From Saturnia japonica (taxonomy: Eukaryota > Arthropoda > Insecta > Lepidoptera > Saturniidae), in assembly GCA_033032175.1 (NCBI GenBank), contig CM065309.1, positions 3,658,001 to 3,722,000 on the forward strand: 64,000 nucleotides of DNA. The letters are read 5' to 3'. The position numbers and the translations under genes are program-made. Each line of letters starts with the position of its first letter. Within the stretch, counting starts at the first letter, position 1. The notes under the pieces were generated by a model that saw only the letters and a program-made list of their open reading frames with translations, made no database searches and had not been told where the DNA came from. Positions 22,259 through 31,744 of the stretch are shown here, in pieces.

Positions 22259-22601
22259 CTTCCATTTCCAATTTCATTACAATTAAAATCAACAAAGATA
22301 CTTTTGATATTTGAACTCACATTTTGACAAATGTATATTATGCTGTATTTAATAATAAATAAAAATATGTGTAAAATATATACTCTTACTATCATTTTAA
22401 CTTAAAATAAAACTAAAATATATAATCCAGAATTAATAATATTTTATACTTAAATAGTTAAATATGAATAATTATATATAAATAATCAAGTTACTTACTT
22501 TAATTAAATAAAATAATTAATAGTTAGTACATAAATAATAGGCATTGTTTAATAATTATAATTTCCAAGTAAATAATTGACTTTATAACGTACTGATAAC
22601 C

Positions 22602-22961
22602 ATAACTCACGCTTGACCTTGCATTAGGCCGTATATGACTGTACGATGTGCACTCTTCGCGCTCTACCTTCAAAACGGTTGGTTGTATGAAAAAAAAGTA
22701 TAAACAAAAGTTGTAGGGAATTTTATAGCCTACAACTTTTATAATAAATGCAAATCTCATTTAACCGATAGGAAGCCAGATATTCGCGAAAAACCGATTT
22801 TTGTGACCTTTGACCTTGAATATCTTGAGACGCGGACACGATAACGATTGTGACTTTTGAGACAACATTTAGAATGACAAAACAAAGGTTCATACCAATT
22901 TGCAGCTTATTATCTTTCTTTCCGAGGTTGACCCCTTTTTTTACCTAATATGACTGGGCTA
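22602..22961 (-). repeat. Right terminal inverted repeat of the CXC element
   Basis: The reverse complement of 21068-21418 with scattered differences, for example GTCTGCGTC against GTCCGCGTC. It ends in CCTAATATGACTGGGCTA. The close match of the two arms suggests a fairly recent insertion or gene conversion between arms. Confidence 0.9.
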
Positions 22962-23039
22962 TACAGTGAGAAAAATCAGATCACTTTTATAGATTATCCA
23001 GTTATATAGACGCTACAGGTATATTGTAAAAAAAAAACT

Positions 23040-23118
23040 CCGAACTATCTATACTGTTAGCATTATGGACCTTGGAGTCATTAGAGGCTTTGACAGCTTC
23101 ATCGGGCTTGGTATTACA
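23040..23118 (+). repeat. Short repeat family N, copy 2
   Basis: CTGTTAGCATTATGGACCTT, GAGTCATTAGAGGCTTTGAC and AGCTTCATCGGGCTTGG lie in the same orientation as copy 1, about 80 bp beyond the right end of the CXC element. The stem AGTC/GGCT is kept with a G-U pair. Confidence 0.6.
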
Positions 23119-24374
23119 TAGATATTTTACAAATAAAAGAACATACGAACAACCACGTGTAGTGTGCCTTTGCGAAAATCCAGAGTATTCAAAAATATAA
23201 ACAAAATTTATTTTACTATTTTGTACAAGTACTAAATAAGGGACGATGATTTTTGAACCACATTGATATATGGACGATAATAAATAAATAAAGAATATTT
23301 TTTCGCATCTGATTGATTAATCCATGAAGTCACCGGTTGCTTCATGCAGGCTATCTCTATGAGTTTCATTAGAAATAATTGTTCTGATACTTGTTTTTTA
23401 TTGTGAATAATGTGAGAACCCATAACTAGCCACTCATATGAAGAAAAACTAGTGGGCGGTCGAGGGTCGCTGGGCAAATTTCAACACAACAACATCGAAA
23501 CATCGAACTTATTTTGTACAGATAATAATGCGCATAAAATTATAGTTTATAAAAGGAAATAAATATGGCATAATCAAAAATAAAATATTTAGATTTTTTT
23601 AAAGCAAAAGATACATGTTTATTTAAGCGCACGGCGACGCGTCACCACACCATATTAGGATATTTCATACTATCATATACTGACCTACCGCAATAGATGT
23701 AGCGACACCGATATAGCGACATCTATCCTCGCCATAACTGACGCATCCTAAATAGAGACATTTATCTCGCTACATACGACGCATCCTACATTGCGATATT
23801 AAAATTAACCATATGGGACAAAGGGAAGATCCTCTCTTGTTTCTATGTGGTGAGTGACGCCGTGTTTCGGTGGAACCCTCTGTGACATCGGTCGCAGAAC
23901 ATCTGGAGGATGGATCAAAATGTCGTAATAAGTTTGGTCTGAGCTGATGACGTGTATGGTTTCTTCAGAGGTCGTGACCTCGAGAGCATCAATTTCGCGT
24001 TTTAAAATGTACTTTAAACAATCACATATTGCGCCTAGAGTTTAACTTAAATCGCATACGGTGTTTTCCGCAATCACATGAATCGAAGCGTGTTTAAAAC
24101 TAGTTTTCCCCGCTTACTAGTAAAGTGTGGGGTTACAGTTTGTACCTTGTACCGCTCGTACCGTGGAGATAAAAGCTCTTTACTGCCAGTACTGTGTTCA
24201 CAGCTGATTTTTATTGTTTGTTTTTCAGCACTATGTAACCGGCAAAAAAAATTATAACTATTTAAATTACTACCTAGGTTTCTTTTTAATTTTCTATCAG
24301 TTGATCATATTGATTTATTAATTTATTTGTTGTTGACTATTAAACTATGAGATATGTAACTAATAGTAAAAATA
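23119..24374. other. Unassigned DNA with a degenerate CGACATCTATC-type repeat
   Basis: At 23680-23800, TAGCGACA and CATCTATC motifs and two GACGCATCCTA blocks recur at irregular spacing, giving a partly palindromic GC-richer patch. An 81-codon minus-strand frame (23232-23477) has no recognisable domain. No gene is supported. Confidence 0.4.
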
Positions 24375-24485
24375 ATTTTAAAATGATAACATCACACCTC
24401 TCTCCCAACGGGGTAGGCAGAGACCACATCCTTTCAATTCCTATGATCCTGGCATAAATCTTTCGCATGACCTGCCCATTCTATA
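24375..24485 (-). repeat. Probable interspersed repeat (single copy here)
   Basis: ATCACACCTCTCTCCCAACG followed by GGGTAGGCAGAGACCACATC resembles a repeat I recall from other lepidopteran genomes. There is only one copy in this window, so the call rests on memory. The strand is arbitrary. Confidence 0.3.
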
Positions 24486-25316
24486 AAAATAATTATTAAT
24501 TCATCATTAAACTATGTGATTTGTGAATATTAGTAAATATTATAATTATACATATTCATTGGACTATATGACTAGTACAAACTGCTTAAATATAGTGTCA
24601 AAGTTGACTATGCAAAAATATTCAAACCGTGCAGAATATTTCATATAAACATTAAACTTGCAGAGTTTTGCTTGAGACATTCCTCAGCAAGGTAAGGTCT
24701 GAAACCGGCAAACATCATCAAAGGCTGTGTCTAACAGTTTGTCCTCCCTTGATTGGGCACGTACTCGGAGCACACCTGTGTCATTCTCCGCTAAGTGAGG
24801 ACCCCAAACAAACGACCGATATGGTATAAGTTACAAGAAATATACGGCGTTCATAATTATTTATAAAAATAACAAACTTGAAGTTACTTTGATTGTTTAG
24901 ATCAGAGATCAGAAACCTTTTTTACAATGGACTGACAACGAATGGTAAATATTTGCAGGCCCTATGTAAGAATCTTATAATAAAAGAAACAATGAATGAT
25001 GTAATTTTCAATTTTAATTTTTAGTTTTTATGAATTTTTTTAAAGTCTAAATGTTATATCATTATTTAGCCACTCAACAGTGTGGGTTTATTCATCCCTG
25101 GTTATTAAGCATTATTCATTACACCACAACAAAATGTTTGTCTAATTATATTTTTTTCAAGAAAAATTCAATATTAGATTTTCCTATTTCTGGAACGACT
25201 TATGTTACCAATCGAAAGATTATAAATAGAGTTTTTAATGTTTGAATAATCATATTACATATTATATTTTTTACAAGCGATAGATAATATGCTAAGAAAC
25301 TTAAGTTTTATTTAAG
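24486..25316. other. Unassigned AT-rich DNA
   Basis: 24665-24800 is GC-richer (CATTCCTCAGCAAGGTAAGG and later GGGCACGTACTCGGAGCACA) and may be a repeat, but has no second copy here. I see no gene. Confidence 0.4.
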
Positions 25317-25622
25317 AAATTCGACCAGCGCCTTTTTAATCATAGACTATTTTCTATTTGACACGTAAATAATGAATATTATATCACTTGCTGTCACTTT
25401 TCATTGAGTGACAATGTCAATATTTTGGGGGTCTAAGTTCAAAAGCACTGGTCGTGTTAGGATTCGCAGTATTAATTTATTTAATTTAATATATTAGTAA
25501 CAGATATAGATAAATTTTAGCTTTCTGCACTCCCTCTCCATATAAACTTTAACCATGCCTAATTTGACAGTCGTGCACGCAATACGTTTAAAAAGGGGTA
25601 CAAAGTTTTTTATTCATGTATT
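25317..25622 (-). repeat. Helitron-like family J, copy 1 (inverted, 3' end lost)
   Basis: The reverse of 26718-27060 and 30160-30470: AAATTCGACCAGCG, TGTCACTTTTCATTGAGTGA, and CATATAAACTTTAACCATGC. On the minus strand it breaks off exactly at the terminal hairpin, before the expected GGGCGA..CTAG end. Confidence 0.75.
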
Positions 25623-26717
25623 AATATAATGATTTTGTGGAATTCCATACATTCTTACAATTTATTGTCATTTTATTTCATTCTCAAATGTATTAATTTA
25701 TAAAAACCCATAGTAAAGTGTAATAGTTTATTTGATAGTTCTTTTCTACTTTCGCCTGGAACTGTTTGATAGATGCTATGTCTTTCCGTAGCCTGAAACT
25801 AATAAACGACATGTTAATTTAGTAACAAGTGATGAAAAAGTAACTTACCGTTAGATCGTTTTTTGGTCCTTGGAAATTTATTTAAAAACAAAACAGTGTT
25901 ATAAAAGCAAATTAACAAAATAGCAAAATATTTTAATCTCTTACTTTCCTATCGTATAAGAGTTAGGTACTAATATTTCGTTTATTTGTTTAAGGTTCGA
26001 TAAAGGTACAAAAAAGAAAGGGTTAGTTTATGTCTATCAATAAATTTCAGGCAGAAGTAACTTTGTTAATAAAACTGTTATTTAAAATTTTCCCTATTAA
26101 ATTATAATAATTAAAAGAATAATTATTGTACGGTATGAATTTTTACTGATGTTTCTACTATTTAGTATAATTTAATTCTTCGATATATGTGGACGTACAA
26201 AGTAGTAAATTATTTAGTTTGAAGCCGTTGAAAAAAAAACCAGAGGACAAGGACTGCCGACAGAAGTAGAACTCAAAACAATGGAATAAATGTGTTGTTT
26301 TTGGAATTTTAAATCCATTGGTGTCTGAAATAATTATTTTAATTTCATGATTTGTAAATGCTATTACAGAAAGTCGGTGACGCGAAATCACAAGATTTTA
26401 CCTATCCAAAAACTCAAACACGCAGGCACATGTTAAGGTGACGCGAACCTATAAGTTTTACCCCTACCAAAAATCGCTCAACGCGGCTAAAGAAGTTTTC
26501 ACTTAAAAATAAAGCAATCAGTAGTTTTAATGTCCACAACCGCGTAAGCTTCTCGTTTGTGTCGAACATCAAGTTGACAGGTGCGCACCGTTGTCTTCAG
26601 TACCTACCGTAGTACTTGAATGTTTGATATAAGGGATTCAGTTTTGAGTTTAGAGAGGAGTGTATTGGTTGGTAAAAGCGTGCCAAAGTATCTTTCAACT
26701 TGTGGTATTTATATATT
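25623..26717. other. Interior between inverted J copies, unrecognised
   Basis: About 1.1 kb, AT-rich. A 77-codon minus-strand frame (26158-26391) is unrecognised. A two-unit tandem repeat lies at 26376-26490. If the inverted J arms are ends of one element, this is its cargo, but no protein motif is visible. Confidence 0.4.
26376..26490. repeat. Two-unit tandem repeat, 61 bp period
   Basis: GGTGACGCGAAATCACAAGA followed by TTTTACCTATCCAAAAACTC recurs, altered, as GGTGACGCGAACCTATAAGT and TTTACCCCTACCAAAAATCG starting at 26437. Confidence 0.7.
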
Positions 26718-27064
26718 ATTAATACGTGAAGCAAAAGCTTTCTACCTCTTTTTAAGCGTATTGCGTGCATGGAAGAGATTTGGCATGGTTAAAGTTTATT
26801 TGGAGAAGGAGTACAGAAAGCTAAAATTTAACTATAATACCTGTTACTAATATATCAAATAAAATAAATTAATACTACGAATCCTGAACCGACTAGAGCC
26901 ATTAAACTTAGAGCCCCCAAAATATTGACATTATCACCCAATGAAAAGTGACAGCAAGTGATGTAGATAATACTCCTTGTTTATGAATACTATAAATGTC
27001 AAATAGAAAATAGTCTATGATCATAAAGTCGCTGGTCGAATTTCGACTTTAGGGCGATCGCTAG
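26718..27064 (+). mobile_element. Helitron-like family J, copy 2, with 3' terminus
   Basis: TTTAAGCGTATTGCGTGCAT, GGCATGGTTAAAGTTTATTT, AATATTGACATTATCACCCA, then the end. The hairpin AAAGTCG..CGACTTT (27026-27050) is followed ten bases later by GATCGCTAG and a T. A hairpin about ten bases before a CTRR-type end followed by T fits a Helitron 3' terminus. Confidence 0.65.
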
Positions 27065-27130
27065 TTCGTATAATTATAATATAAGAGCGGTAGTGACTGT
27101 GTAAGATTCGATTATGGGAGGATCATCGCC

Positions 27131-27153
27131 ACTAGAGAGAGAGAGAGAGAGAT
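27131..27153 (+). repeat. (GA)n microsatellite
   Basis: Uninterrupted AG/GA dinucleotides for about 23 bases, starting soon after the Helitron-like J terminus. Confidence 0.95.
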
Positions 27154-27339
27154 ATTAGTCTTTTTCTGTTGGTAGGCTTATAATTTGTCAGAGTGAAAAT
27201 CTTGTTGGTGTTTTTATTATAAATAAACTATAATATTTATGTCGCAAATCTGCAATATAATCATTTTTATGATTTATGAAGTATTTATTATACAAGGCAT
27301 TCCATAATTAATAGTCTATAAGAATTGTCTGGAAAAGAG

Positions 27340-27590
27340 AGGTAGAGCACAAAGAAAATTGTTTGCAAATTTCTCTCTAAATAGGGCAGTCCAACAGGCG
27401 GAATACCTCCGCTCTATCGAAGATCGCAGCTAAATAAACTTGTGTTGTGTTTCGAGAGCTCCTTGGACCTCAAGGTCGGGAACTCGCTAATGAAACCCAT
27501 CATGGTATTTCAAGCGTGCATGAGCTACGATAGCCGCTTACCATCAGGAAGACCGTATGCTTATTTTGCCACCTAGTTATATATTTAAAA
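27340..27590 (+). repeat. Interspersed repeat family B, copy 2
   Basis: GGGCAGTCCAACAGGCGGAA, TATCGAAGATCGCAGCTAAA, CTCAAGGTCGGGAAC, ATAGCCGCTTACCATCAGG and CCGTATGCTTATTTTGCCAC run in the family order. It ends in an AT-rich tail. Confidence 0.75.
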
Positions 27591-27644
27591 AAACATCAAT
27601 AATATGAGTCAATAAACGAACACGGCACTGCGGGACTTAGCTAT

Positions 27645-27915
27645 TCTATACCAATATTATAAAGAGGAAAGATTGTATTTTTTTGTTTGTAATGGATAAA
27701 ATCAAAAGCTACTAGATTGATTTTAAAAATTCTTACATCAATATAAAGCTGCAGTATCAGTGAGCAATATAGGATATATTATAATTTAAAAAGATAATTG
27801 ATTCCTCATAAAAATATCGATAGTTTTACACAAAGTATAAAAAATTGCATACACGGGTGCGTTGGCGATGTTCGTCGTATAAATTAACACGGATGAAACC
27901 GCAGGGCACAGCTAG
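27645..27915 (+). mobile_element. Short non-autonomous Helitron
   Basis: It starts TCTATACCAATATTATAAAG, a classical lepidopteran Helitron 5' end, and finishes CCGCAGGGCACAGCTAG before a T. It is 271 bp with no frame. The internal ACACGGGTGCG and ACACGGATGAAACCG blocks are typical of the group. Confidence 0.85.
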
Positions 27916-28499
27916 TAAGTTAACAAGTAGACAATATAATTCTAACTAACATTTATAAATACAGACTTATGGAAGTTAAAATACACCATATATCAAACCA
28001 TGTTTCCGTAAATGTAATCCGTCAAGTTGATCGGATTAACGTTTGAAATATTATGTATAAACAACTAAAGAACTTAAGCCTTGATATATAACGTTTTAGT
28101 AATTTTTCATTTATAATATTTTTTATAGTTACATTGAAACCTATATTTAAAACAATGCATTTATTTCACAGTATTATCGAACGAGTATACTAAAAGACGA
28201 TTTTTAATATTTAATGATATTTCAGTAAATAAATTAATTAAATAGCCAGGGTAGGCGTTTAGATTTTTAAGTCTTAAGTTAGGCTCAAAAACGTATAATA
28301 ATAAGAGGTCAAATAAAAACGGAGTATTTTATATTATTTATATGAATAAGTTGTTTGATACATAAATTAGACGCATTGTTTAGTGTTTGTTTTCTCTTTT
28401 ATTTTATTGGCATTTTATTGCTTGCGTTGTTATTTTATTCCTTTACTTGTTGTGAATATCTATGTTTAGTTAAAGACCAGGCGGGAATTACAAAATGCC
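27916..28499. other. Unassigned AT-rich DNA
   Basis: I recognise nothing. A hydrophobic 73-codon plus-strand frame (28355-28576) runs into repeat N and is taken as chance. Confidence 0.5.
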
Positions 28500-28578
28500 C
28501 TATTTTAGAACTGACTACACTGTTAGCCTTAGGGGCCCTAAAGCCGCTGCGGCTTTTACAGCTTCACCGGACTTGAAA
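28500..28578 (+). repeat. Short repeat family N, copy 3
   Basis: ACTGTTAGCCTTAGGGGCCC, TAAAGCCGCTGCGGCTTTTA, CAGCTTCACCGG. This copy has the most stable hairpin of the three (AAAGCC/GGCTTT with a five-base loop). No long inverted repeats of the CXC element are nearby. Confidence 0.6.
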
Positions 28579-28650
28579 ATGCCCTACAACCATGCTATGA
28601 TTTTATCACAATGTTTCCTTCACTGGAAGGACAGGCTCATTGTGAAATTA
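28579..28650 (-). repeat. Repeat family C, partial copy 5
   Basis: AATGCCCTACAACCATGCTA and TTTTATCACAATGTTTCCTT match the part of family C nearest its tRNA-like head. It adjoins repeat N copy 3 without a gap. Confidence 0.5.
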
Positions 28651-29132
28651 GAACCTACGTTATCATTTATATGACAAGTTATATTTATGTACTTCGTGGG
28701 AAAATAATTCTTAAGCCTATAACAAAAGAAGAAAAAGACAGCAAAGGATTCCACTAAATATATAAATATTTAGCAATACATAATATTTTCCCCTACACAT
28801 TTCCTAAGGATTCATTTCAAACTTGAACTATGAATATCCTCATCAGTTTGAACGAATATCAAATTACGCAATAAAATGTTTGCATTTATCTAAATATAAT
28901 TTAGACTTTATAACATGGTAATAAGGTTTTCGTTTACTTTTCCTAAATGCTAAGCTAGGTAGGTGGTGTTATGAGGGGTAGCCGCAACAAGTCTTAAGTC
29001 ACCCCAGCGAGCCACCCCTGAAGTTTGCATGAAACTTATAGATGTCCCAATGTTTGGCGAATGTATTAGCACATAGAACGTGTTTCCGTTGTCGTCGATT
29101 TAAAAAAATAATAATAATATTAATTATTATTA
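28651..29132. other. Unassigned DNA
   Basis: 28940-29065 is GC-richer (GGGGTAGCCGCAACAAGTCT, CAGCGAGCCACCCCTGAAGT) and probably an old repeat, without a second copy here. The rest is AT-rich. Confidence 0.4.
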
Positions 29133-29383
29133 TAGCCTAGTGGTCGTAAGAGCGACTGCTATGAGCGAGGTCCTGGATTCGAATCCCAGGTCGGCAAAGT
29201 GTTATTGGGTTTTTCCTATGAAATTTTCAACAGGAGCTCGGAGTTTGGTTTCGTGCCCGATTAATGGCAATAGGCTCGCCCCCTATTACATGAGACCCAA
29301 AAACAGTCGGCGAACTGTGGGTGTACATTGGTGGTACACCTCTGCCTAACCCTTCGGGGAATAACGGCGTGATGGTATGATGA
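29133..29383 (+). mobile_element. tRNA-derived SINE family A, copy 4 (best preserved)
   Basis: Box A region TAGCCTAGTGGTCGTAAGAG and box B GGATTCGAATCCC are intact, followed by GTGTTATTGGGTTTTTCCTA, GCCCGATTAATGGCAATAGG and CTCTGCCTAACCCTTCGGGG. It ends in a GATGGTATGATGATTAATA tail. It faces copy 5 on the opposite strand, 187 bp away. Confidence 0.92.
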
Positions 29384-29570
29384 TTAATATAATATGTACA
29401 GGTTAAAAACTGGATCTGATATAAATATGACATTTTCAGAGTAGAAAATACAACTTTGGGTATATGCTAAAAATATATTAAAATTCGTGGGTATTTTTTT
29501 GTGCCGATATGGAGTTTACCGTAAATCTCTAACTCCGAAGCTCAGCGCTTGTGATTTTGTTGTGGAAACA

Positions 29571-29833
29571 ACATAACGTAACATACCATGACGCCTGTAA
29601 CCCCGAAGGGTTAGACAACGGTGTATTAGTGTACACCCACAGTCCGCCGTGATGTTTTTTAGGTGCCATGTATTAGGGGGCGAGTCTATTACCAATAATC
29701 GGGCACAAAACCAAACTTGGAGCTGCTATTGATAATTTCATAAAAAACCCAATAACACTTTGCTCGACGTGGAAATTGAACCCAGGACCTCGATAATAGC
29801 AGTCGCGTTTACGACCACTAAGCTAATGAGGCA
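29571..29833 (-). mobile_element. tRNA-derived SINE family A, copy 5
   Basis: A full-length reverse copy from the tail (ACATACCATGACGCCTGTAA) to the head (GACCACTAAGCTAATGAGG). Box B is weakened (GGAAATTGAACCC on the plus strand). Its head ends 15 bp from a possible exon at 29848. Confidence 0.9.
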
Positions 29834-29847
29834 ATTTTCCTGCGCAC

Positions 29848-30054
29848 CTGACGCAGCTCGATGTACATATTTGTTAACGTCTGCATCATTAGCAATTCGA
29901 ACAGCCCGTCTCTAGAACCTCTCCAGAAAATCGAGGAGATATTTTGCGGATACATACCAGAGATGAGTTGTTTTCGTTGTTCAAAATTTTCCATATACGG
30001 CGGCAGTTGATCGGGCGTGAAAAACCATCGCACCCTGTCCAGGATTCCGAGTCT
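29848..30054 (-). CDS. Candidate internal exon of an unrecognised minus-strand gene
   Basis: On the minus strand an AT-rich, pyrimidine-containing stretch ending TATATCTCAG is followed by 207 bp (69 codons, phase 0 at both ends). Then come CAG and GTGCGC, a good splice donor. The frame is uninterrupted and reads protein-like, for example GILDRVRWFFTPDQLPPYME, KQLISGMYPQNISSIFWRGS and FELLMMQTLTNMYIELRQ. Its GC content is higher than that of both flanks, and the open frame also extends a little beyond each splice site. I do not recognise the family; it contains no repeat shared with the window. It could be a host exon in an intron full of transposons, a retained piece of a mobile element, or a duplicated exon. 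The exact 3-fold length and both splice signals favour an exon. Confidence 0.45.
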
Positions 30055-30159
30055 CTGAGATATATGACTTTGTATGAGTTGTATGTGCGTAAATTTATAC
30101 CATATATAAATAAATAATTTTATTTCACTTACTTTTTTGTAATCATCATCATCATTATA

Positions 30160-30484
30160 TTAATAAGTGAATAAAAACTTTACACCCCTTTTTAAGCATA
30201 TTGCGTGCACTGAAGACTGTGAGATTTGGCATGGTTAAAGTTTATATGGAGAAGGAGTGTAGAAAGCTAAAATTTATCTATGATATCTGTTACTAATATA
30301 TCATATTAAATAAATGAATACTGCGAATTCTTATACGACCAGTGCCATTGAACTTTGACCCCAAAAATATTGACAAGGTCACTCAATGAAAAGTGAAAGC
30401 AAGTTAAATAATATTCTTTGTTTAGGTTTATATTGCAAATGTAAAAAAGTCGCTGACCGAATTTTGATCATTGGGCGAGCGGTA
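30160..30484 (+). mobile_element. Helitron-like family J, copy 3, with 3' terminus
   Basis: TTTTTAAGCATATTGCGTGC, GGCATGGTTAAAGTTTATAT, TGACAAGGTCACTCAATGAA, ending GGGCGAGCGGTAG before a T. It is colinear with copy 2, with a decayed terminal hairpin. No inverted partner is nearby. Confidence 0.65.
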
Positions 30485-30494
30485 GTAATAATAA

Positions 30495-30780
30495 AATAAT
30501 AATACCAGCCTGTTTGTGTTCCACTACTGGGCAAAGGTTTCTTCCAAAGGGAAGGCAAGGGCTTGATTACCACGCCAGTTTATGACATATTTCCAAAAAA
30601 AAATTCTTCAAACGTTTAGGTTTCCTGATGATATGTTTCTTCACTGACAGCTGATAGTGCTAACAAATTTAAGCGTTGAAAAATTCGTTGGTACATGCCG
30701 GGGCTCGAACTTGTGGACATCGAAAAGATATTCCGCGCGTCTAAACCATTCGACTACCACGACTCTCATACTATCTTTTT
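30495..30780 (-). mobile_element. SINE family S, copy with tRNA-like head
   Basis: On the minus strand the head reads GAGTCGTGGTAGTCGAATGG, TTTAGACGCG (box A-like), then AGTTCGAGCCCCGGC (box B-like) at about 30703-30717. The body ends in CCAGTAGTGGAACACAAACA on the same strand. Similar heads are at 33565-33645 and 59224-59273. Confidence 0.6.
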
Positions 30781-31628
30781 GTACTACTTAAAGTTAATTT
30801 TGTATATGCACAAATGCATATGAATAAAAATATTCTAAATTATTCATTGTCAATAAATTGTGACTAAATTTATAAATTAAACAGTGTTAATTTATAATTC
30901 TTTCACAATACTACGACGAGCGGAAACTGAAAAAAGCTTATAGAGTGAGTACCTGTGTTATTGTATGTGTTTATTTCCCATATTATTTATATTGTATTAA
31001 TTTTCTAGATTTATAAATATACTACTATTTGCACTACGGACAATAAGTTTTCTCCATAAAACCTCTGGTAAGGAGGAAGAAAATACTTTACGGTATTATG
31101 TTTGCCAGTGCACAATGTAATAAATGCGATATATTTTATCGCCATCATCATCATTCATAAAAAAAATATAATGCAAAATAAGCAATATTATAAATATTCA
31201 GTAACTACTACACAATATGAATAAACTCGATATTTAATTTATAAAGTAAATTCTGATGTTTTCGTTCGCACTGGGGACCACACGCCCGCGCCGTGGTTGT
31301 CGGCAGCGCGCTAAGTGAGACCAGATTTAACGTTCGACGCAAACTGATTTACGCGTCTACGGTACAGTCGGACTGTGATGTATTGGCGCTGGGTGTTGGC
31401 AAGGTTCTCCGCAGTTTTGTCCAAAACGGTCCGCAATACGTTATTCCTATTGTCCGTGTAATAACTTTTCAGTTAAGCTGGAAAACAAAATCGTTTAAAA
31501 CAATTTAAAGAGTATATTTAACTGAATTGTGAGAAAAGCTTATAGTTTTGTTAGTCGGACATCTGCGTGTTATTATGATTCCTGATGCCTATGTTATAAA
31601 AGAGTTATCATGATAATAGATAATTGTA
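30781..31628. other. Unassigned DNA with a CG-rich patch
   Basis: About 31260-31450 is much richer in CG dinucleotides than its surroundings (GCCCGCGCCGTGGTTGTCGG, ACGCGTCTACGGTACAGTCG) and holds a 71-codon plus-strand frame without a motif. It could be an unmethylated regulatory patch, an old element or an exon piece. The rest is AT-rich. Confidence 0.4.
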
Positions 31629-31660
31629 CAAGGTGTCCAGAAAGGGTATCGGGTATTTGT
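31629..31660 (+). repeat. Left terminal inverted repeat of the mariner element
   Basis: 32 bp identical to the reverse complement of 32900-32931, preceded by TA at 31627-31628. It starts CAAGGTGTCC and ends GGGTATTTGT. Confidence 0.97.
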
Positions 31661-31744
31661 TTTCGCGCCATATTCGAAACGGGGCGTCTAAAGGGTGCGG
31701 GGAGGGGTTCGTGGCGTCCGCCATTTTGTGGAGTTTTAGTCACG

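Larger units (their letters stand above)
21068..22961 (+). mobile_element. Long-TIR DNA transposon carrying a CXC-domain protein fragment
   Basis: A 1.9 kb element bounded by near-identical inverted repeats of about 350 bp (left 21068-21418, right 22602-22961). The outer ends read TAGCCCAGTCATATTAGG inward from both sides. TA or TAC could be the target duplication, but the ends are themselves TA-containing, so this is ambiguous. The interior holds a single 3'-part coding frame and an AT-rich 3' region (22260-22600). The protein is incomplete at its start, so this is probably an internally deleted, non-autonomous copy. I cannot assign the superfamily. Long TIRs and a Tesmin/TSO1-like cysteine domain are known separately in several eukaryotic DNA transposon groups. 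Confidence 0.8.

Noticed and set aside
21901..22295. Minus-strand frames of 67-102 codons
   Set aside because: They are antisense to the CXC-domain frame; their serine- and leucine-rich composition comes from the opposite acidic tail.
29140..29433. Short frames on both strands
   Set aside because: They fall inside SINE A copy 4.
31610..31744. Upstream in-frame ATG of the mariner frame
   Set aside because: It lies outside the left inverted repeat, in host DNA, so it cannot be the natural start of the transposase.
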